The notes under the pieces were generated by a model that searched no databases, was not told where the DNA came from, and saw only the letters and a program-made list of their open reading frames with translations. Source: Luteimonas viscosa (GTDB lineage Bacteria; Pseudomonadota; Gammaproteobacteria; Xanthomonadales; Xanthomonadaceae). From it: a stretch of 64,000 nt of DNA. A program made the position numbers and the translations under genes. The stretch spans positions 1,901,248 to 1,965,247 of the forward strand of contig NZ_VTFT01000001.1 in assembly GCF_008244685.1 (NCBI RefSeq), in the 5' to 3' direction. Positions 61,082 to 64,000 of this stretch are shown in pieces; positions within the stretch are counted from its first letter, which is position 1, and each line of letters starts with the position of its first letter.

Positions 61082-62911
61082 ATGTCGTCCGTCGCCTCCG
61101 ACATCTGCGCCGACTTCCTGGTCGAGGTCGGCGAGATCCTCGACCAGCTCGGCGAGCAGATGGTCGCGCTCGAGCGCGCGCCCGCCGACCGCGAGTGCCT
61201 GAACGCGGTGTTCCGCGGCTTCCACACCATCAAGGGCGGCGCCGGCTTCCTCGACTTCACCACCATGGTCTCGGTGTGCCACGCGGTCGAGGACCGCCTC
61301 AATGCGGCGCGCGACGGCAGTGCGCCGCTCGACGCGGCGGCGTTCGACGGCGTGCAGCAGGGCATCGACCTGCTGGTGGACATGCTCGGCTGCATCTCCG
61401 GCGGAATCGAGCCGACGCCGGCGCCCGAAGCGCTGCTGGCCGCGTTGCGGGACGGCGCGAACATCGCGGCCGCGCCGGCGCCGGCACCGGTCGCCGTCGT
61501 CGCGGCCGCGCCGGCCGCCGACGATTCCATCGACGACCTCGATTTCGAGGCGCTGCTCGACAGCCTGCACGGCACCGGCGGCGTGCCCGGCGAGTCCACA
61601 CCGCCAGCCCCCGCGCCGGCACCGGCACTTGCGCCTGCGCCCGTACCCGCGCCTCCGCGACCCGCCCCCGCGGCACCCGTGGCGCGCGCGCCGGCGGGCG
61701 CACCCGCCGCGCACGACGCCGACGTCACCGTGCGCGTGGACGTGCGCCGGCTCGACGCCATGGTCAACCTGGTGGGCGAACTGGTGCTCGCGCGCAACCG
61801 GCTCAAGACCCTGCGACCGCGCCTGCGCGACGACGACCTCGACCGCGCCGTCGCCTCGCTCGACGTCGCCACCTCGCGCCTGCAGGGCGCGGTCATGACC
61901 GCGCGCATGCAGCCGGTGGGACGCGTGTTCGCGCGCTTCCCGAAGCTGGCGCGCGACGTCGCCCGCCAGTTGCAGAAGCAGGTGCAGCTGGACGTGGTGG
62001 GCGCCGACACCGAACTCGACCGCAACCTGGTCGAGGCCCTGGCCGACCCGCTGGTGCACCTGGTGCGCAACGCCATCGACCACGGCATCGAGATGCCCGA
62101 GGCGCGCCGCCGCGCCGGCAAGCCCGAGCAGGGCCTGGTGCGCCTGAGCGCGCAGCAGGAAGGCGACCACGTCGCCATCGAGGTGCGCGACGACGGCGCC
62201 GGGATCGATCCCGACAAGATCCGCCGGATCGCGGTCGAGAAGCGCCTGGTGGACGACGACGACGCCGCGCGCCTGTCCGCGGATGAATGCCTGCAGCTGC
62301 TGTTCCTTCCCGGCTTCTCCACCCGCGACGAGGTCAGCGACCTGTCCGGCCGCGGCGTCGGCATGGACGTGGTCCAGTCGCGCATCCGCGAGCTGTCCGG
62401 CACGGTGCAGATCCATTCGGAGATCGGCGCCGGCTCGCGCTTCGCGATCCGGGTGCCGCTGACGCTGGCGATCCTGCCCACCCTGCTGGTCGAGGTGGCC
62501 GGCGACGTCTACGCGCTGCCGCTGGTGCGCGTGGTCGAGGTGCTGTCGCACGATCCGGGCAAGGCGCTGTGGATCGACGGCCAGCGCGTGCTCGACCTGC
62601 GCCAGCAGCCGCTGCCGCTGCTGGGCCTGCGCGACTGGCTGGGGATGGAGCCGGCGCCCTTGCCGGACTCGACCTGCGTGGTCCTGCAGTCCGGCGAACA
62701 ACGCTACTGCCTGGCCGTGGACCGGGTGCGCGGGCGCGAGGAGGTGGTGATCAAGGCGCTGCCGTCGACCCTGCGCGGGCTGCCCGGCTATGCCGGCGCC
62801 AGCCTGATCGGCGACGGCCGCATGGCCCTGATCCTGGACGTCGACGCGCTGCTCGGCAGCGGCCTGCGCGTGCCCGGCCTGCGTTCAAGTAAGCCCGCCG
62901 TCGACCGTTAA
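61082..62911 (+). CDS. cheA: chemotaxis histidine kinase CheA
   Basis: A 609-residue kinase. P1 (about 1-105) has the phosphorylated His48 in GFHTIKGGAGFLDF. A region about 140-215 holds an acidic stretch and a long Pro/Ala linker; a clear P2 is not seen. P3 dimerisation (about 215-275, RLDAMVNLVGELVLARNRLK), P4 ATPase (HLVRNAIDHGIE, DDGAGIDP, GRGVGMDVV) and P5 CheW-like (about 460-600) follow. It is 4 bp after cheZ and 7 bp before motC. Confidence 0.94.
   Translation: MSSVASDICADFLVEVGEILDQLGEQMVALERAPADRECLNAVFRGFHTIKGGAGFLDFTTMVSVCHAVEDRLNAARDGSAPLDAAAFDGVQQGIDLLVDMLGCISGGIEPTPAPEALLAALRDGANIAAAPAPAPVAVVAAAPAADDSIDDLDFEALLDSLHGTGGVPGESTPPAPAPAPALAPAPVPAPPRPAPAAPVARAPAGAPAAHDADVTVRVDVRRLDAMVNLVGELVLARNRLKTLRPRLRDDDLDRAVASLDVATSRLQGAVMTARMQPVGRVFARFPKLARDVARQLQKQVQLDVVGADTELDRNLVEALADPLVHLVRNAIDHGIEMPEARRRAGKPEQGLVRLSAQQEGDHVAIEVRDDGAGIDPDKIRRIAVEKRLVDDDDAARLSADECLQLLFLPGFSTRDEVSDLSGRGVGMDVVQSRIRELSGTVQIHSEIGAGSRFAIRVPLTLAILPTLLVEVAGDVYALPLVRVVEVLSHDPGKALWIDGQRVLDLRQQPLPLLGLRDWLGMEPAPLPDSTCVVLQSGEQRYCLAVDRVRGREEVVIKALPSTLRGLPGYAGASLIGDGRMALILDVDALLGSGLRVPGLRSSKPAVDR
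62885..62911 (+). promoter_or_regulatory. candidate sigma-28 promoter of motC inside the cheA 3' end
   Basis: TCAAGTAA and ACCGTTAA are 11 bp apart; the -10 box overlaps the cheA stop codon. Matches are 5/8 and 6/8. The start would fall within a few bases of the motC ATG. This is weak and may be chance. Confidence 0.3.
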
Positions 62912-62918
62912 CCAGGCA

Positions 62919-63659
62919 ATGGACAGACTCAGTCTCATCGGCGCCGTGCTCGCGATCGTCGCGCTGGTCGGCGGCAGCATCCTCAAGGGCTCCGGCCTGT
63001 CCGGCCTGTGGTCGCCGGCGGCGTTCGTGATCGTGATCGTCGGCACCATCGCCGCGATCCTGCTGCAGACCTCGATGCCCACCTTCATGCGCGCCCTGAA
63101 GATGGTGGCCTGGGTGTTCAAGCCGCCGGCGCACGACCATGCCGCGGTGATCGCCCAGATCGTCGAGTGGTCGACCACCGCGCGCAAGCAGGGCCTGCTC
63201 GGGCTGGAGGCGCAGGTCGCGCTGCAGTCCGACCCGTTCCTGGGCAAGGGCCTGCAGATGGTGGTCGACGGGGTCGAGCCCGAATCCATCCGGCAGATGC
63301 TGGAGATCGAACTGCACGGCCAGAGCGCGCGCGACCTCGCCGCCGCCAAGGTGTTCGAAGGCATGGGCATCTACGCGCCGACGCTTGGCATCATCGGCGC
63401 CGTGCTCGGCCTGATGGCGGTGATGAAGAACCTCGCCGACCCGAGCAAGCTCGGCCACGGCATCGCCGCCGCGTTCACCGCCACCATCTACGGCATCGGC
63501 GCCGCCAACCTGGCGCTGCTGCCGGTCGGCAACAAGCTCAAGACCCTGGTCAACGCGCAGACGCTCGAACGCGAGATGATCGTCGAGGGCCTGATCGCGA
63601 TCGCCCAGGGCGAGAACCCGCGCAACATCGAAGCCCGGCTCAGCGGCTACGTGCACTGA
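62919..63659 (+). CDS. motC: flagellar stator protein MotC (MotA/PomA family)
   Basis: A 246-residue inner-membrane protein with four membrane helices (about 4-22, 30-50, 150-172, 183-203). The GTIAAILLQTSMP and IYAPTLGIIGAVLGLMAVMK blocks are typical of MotA-type stators, and the cytoplasmic loop has GLLGLEAQV. Its place after cheA and before motD matches the motCD pair of Pseudomonas and Xanthomonas. Its partner starts 5 bp later. Confidence 0.92.
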   Translation: MDRLSLIGAVLAIVALVGGSILKGSGLSGLWSPAAFVIVIVGTIAAILLQTSMPTFMRALKMVAWVFKPPAHDHAAVIAQIVEWSTTARKQGLLGLEAQVALQSDPFLGKGLQMVVDGVEPESIRQMLEIELHGQSARDLAAAKVFEGMGIYAPTLGIIGAVLGLMAVMKNLADPSKLGHGIAAAFTATIYGIGAANLALLPVGNKLKTLVNAQTLEREMIVEGLIAIAQGENPRNIEARLSGYVH

Positions 63660-63664
63660 CCGCC

Positions 63665-64000
63665 ATGGCACGCCGGCACCAGCACGAGGAACACCAGAAC
63701 CACGAAGCCTGGGCCGTGCCCTACGGCGACCTGGTGACCCTGCTGCTCGCCTTCTTCGTCGTGATGTACGCGATCTCCTCGGTCAACGAGGGCAAGTACC
63801 GCGCGGTCTCCGACGCACTGTCGTCCGCCTTCGGCGGCCCGCCGCGTTCGATCACGCCGATCCAGCTGGGCCAGACCCAGCTGCGCGGATCCTCGTTCGA
63901 CCGGCCGTCGCTGATGACCCCGGGGGCGAAGACCGGCCCGACCGCCACCAGCCCGGTGAGCAACGTGCGCATCCGCCAGATGCTGGACATGCCCACCGGC
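63665..64000 (+). CDS. motD: flagellar stator protein MotD, N-terminal part (cut by window end)
   Basis: The first 112 residues of a MotB-type stator protein. One membrane helix (about 23-41, LVTLLLAFFVVMYAIS) carries the plug-side pattern; the preceding AVPYGDLVTLL includes the conserved Asp that binds ions. The peptidoglycan-binding OmpA-like domain would lie beyond the window. It pairs with MotC. Confidence 0.9.
   Translation, partial: MARRHQHEEHQNHEAWAVPYGDLVTLLLAFFVVMYAISSVNEGKYRAVSDALSSAFGGPPRSITPIQLGQTQLRGSSFDRPSLMTPGAKTGPTATSPVSNVRIRQMLDMPTG

Overview
The window is very GC-rich chromosomal DNA from a motile gammaproteobacterium, most likely of the Xanthomonadaceae/Lysobacteraceae (Xanthomonas, Lysobacter, Luteimonas, Stenotrophomonas and relatives). 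The evidence is the flagellar gene order, a second sigma-54 gene next to fleQ inside the flagellar locus, a GGDEF-EAL-REC protein beside flgMN, and many GTAG-ended REP palindromes. The species cannot be named from the sequence alone.

Left part (1-14.7 kb), mixed housekeeping and accessory genes: the tail of an unknown gene; an MgtC/DUF4010 membrane protein; on the minus strand an ABC-F ATPase (uup) and a FadI-type thiolase; an unknown conserved-looking protein; two tandem SodC-family lipoproteins, the second with most metal ligands lost; the nitrogen two-component pair ntrB-ntrC with an NtrC box touching the ntrB start codon; and a four-gene Csu-like chaperone-usher fimbrial operon with a good sigma-54 promoter.

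Right part (15-64 kb), an almost continuous polar-flagellum and chemotaxis island. On the minus strand are flgA, flgM, flgN and a histidine kinase. The kinase overlaps, tail to tail, a degenerate GGDEF-EAL-REC protein. On the plus strand are cheV; flgBCDEFGHI; flgJKL; fliC; fliD-fliS-fliT and a possible PilZ-type gene; a regulator block (NarL-type regulator, rpoN, single-REC regulator, fleQ); fliE; fliFGHIJK; fliLMNOPQR-flhB-flhA; flhF-flhG-fliA-cheY-cheZ-cheA-motC-motD (the last cut by the window end).

Regulation can be read from the DNA. GG-N10-GC sigma-54 promoters lie before flgA, flgB, flgJ, fliE, fliL and flhF, and one before the fimbrial operon. Sigma-28 promoters lie before fliC and flgM, with weaker candidates before cheV and motC. 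This fits the tiered scheme FleQ + sigma-54, then FliA (held by FlgM), then filament and chemotaxis genes.

The gaps between flagellar operons hold unusual repeat DNA: a 108-bp tandem REP array between fliK and fliL, a 118-bp one between flhA and flhF, three inverted repeats built of GATTCGGG words, a 19-bp perfect hairpin between fliC and fliD, and a palindrome-rich 0.6-kb tract before cheV. One REP copy lies inside the flgI reading frame, in the region coding for its signal peptide.
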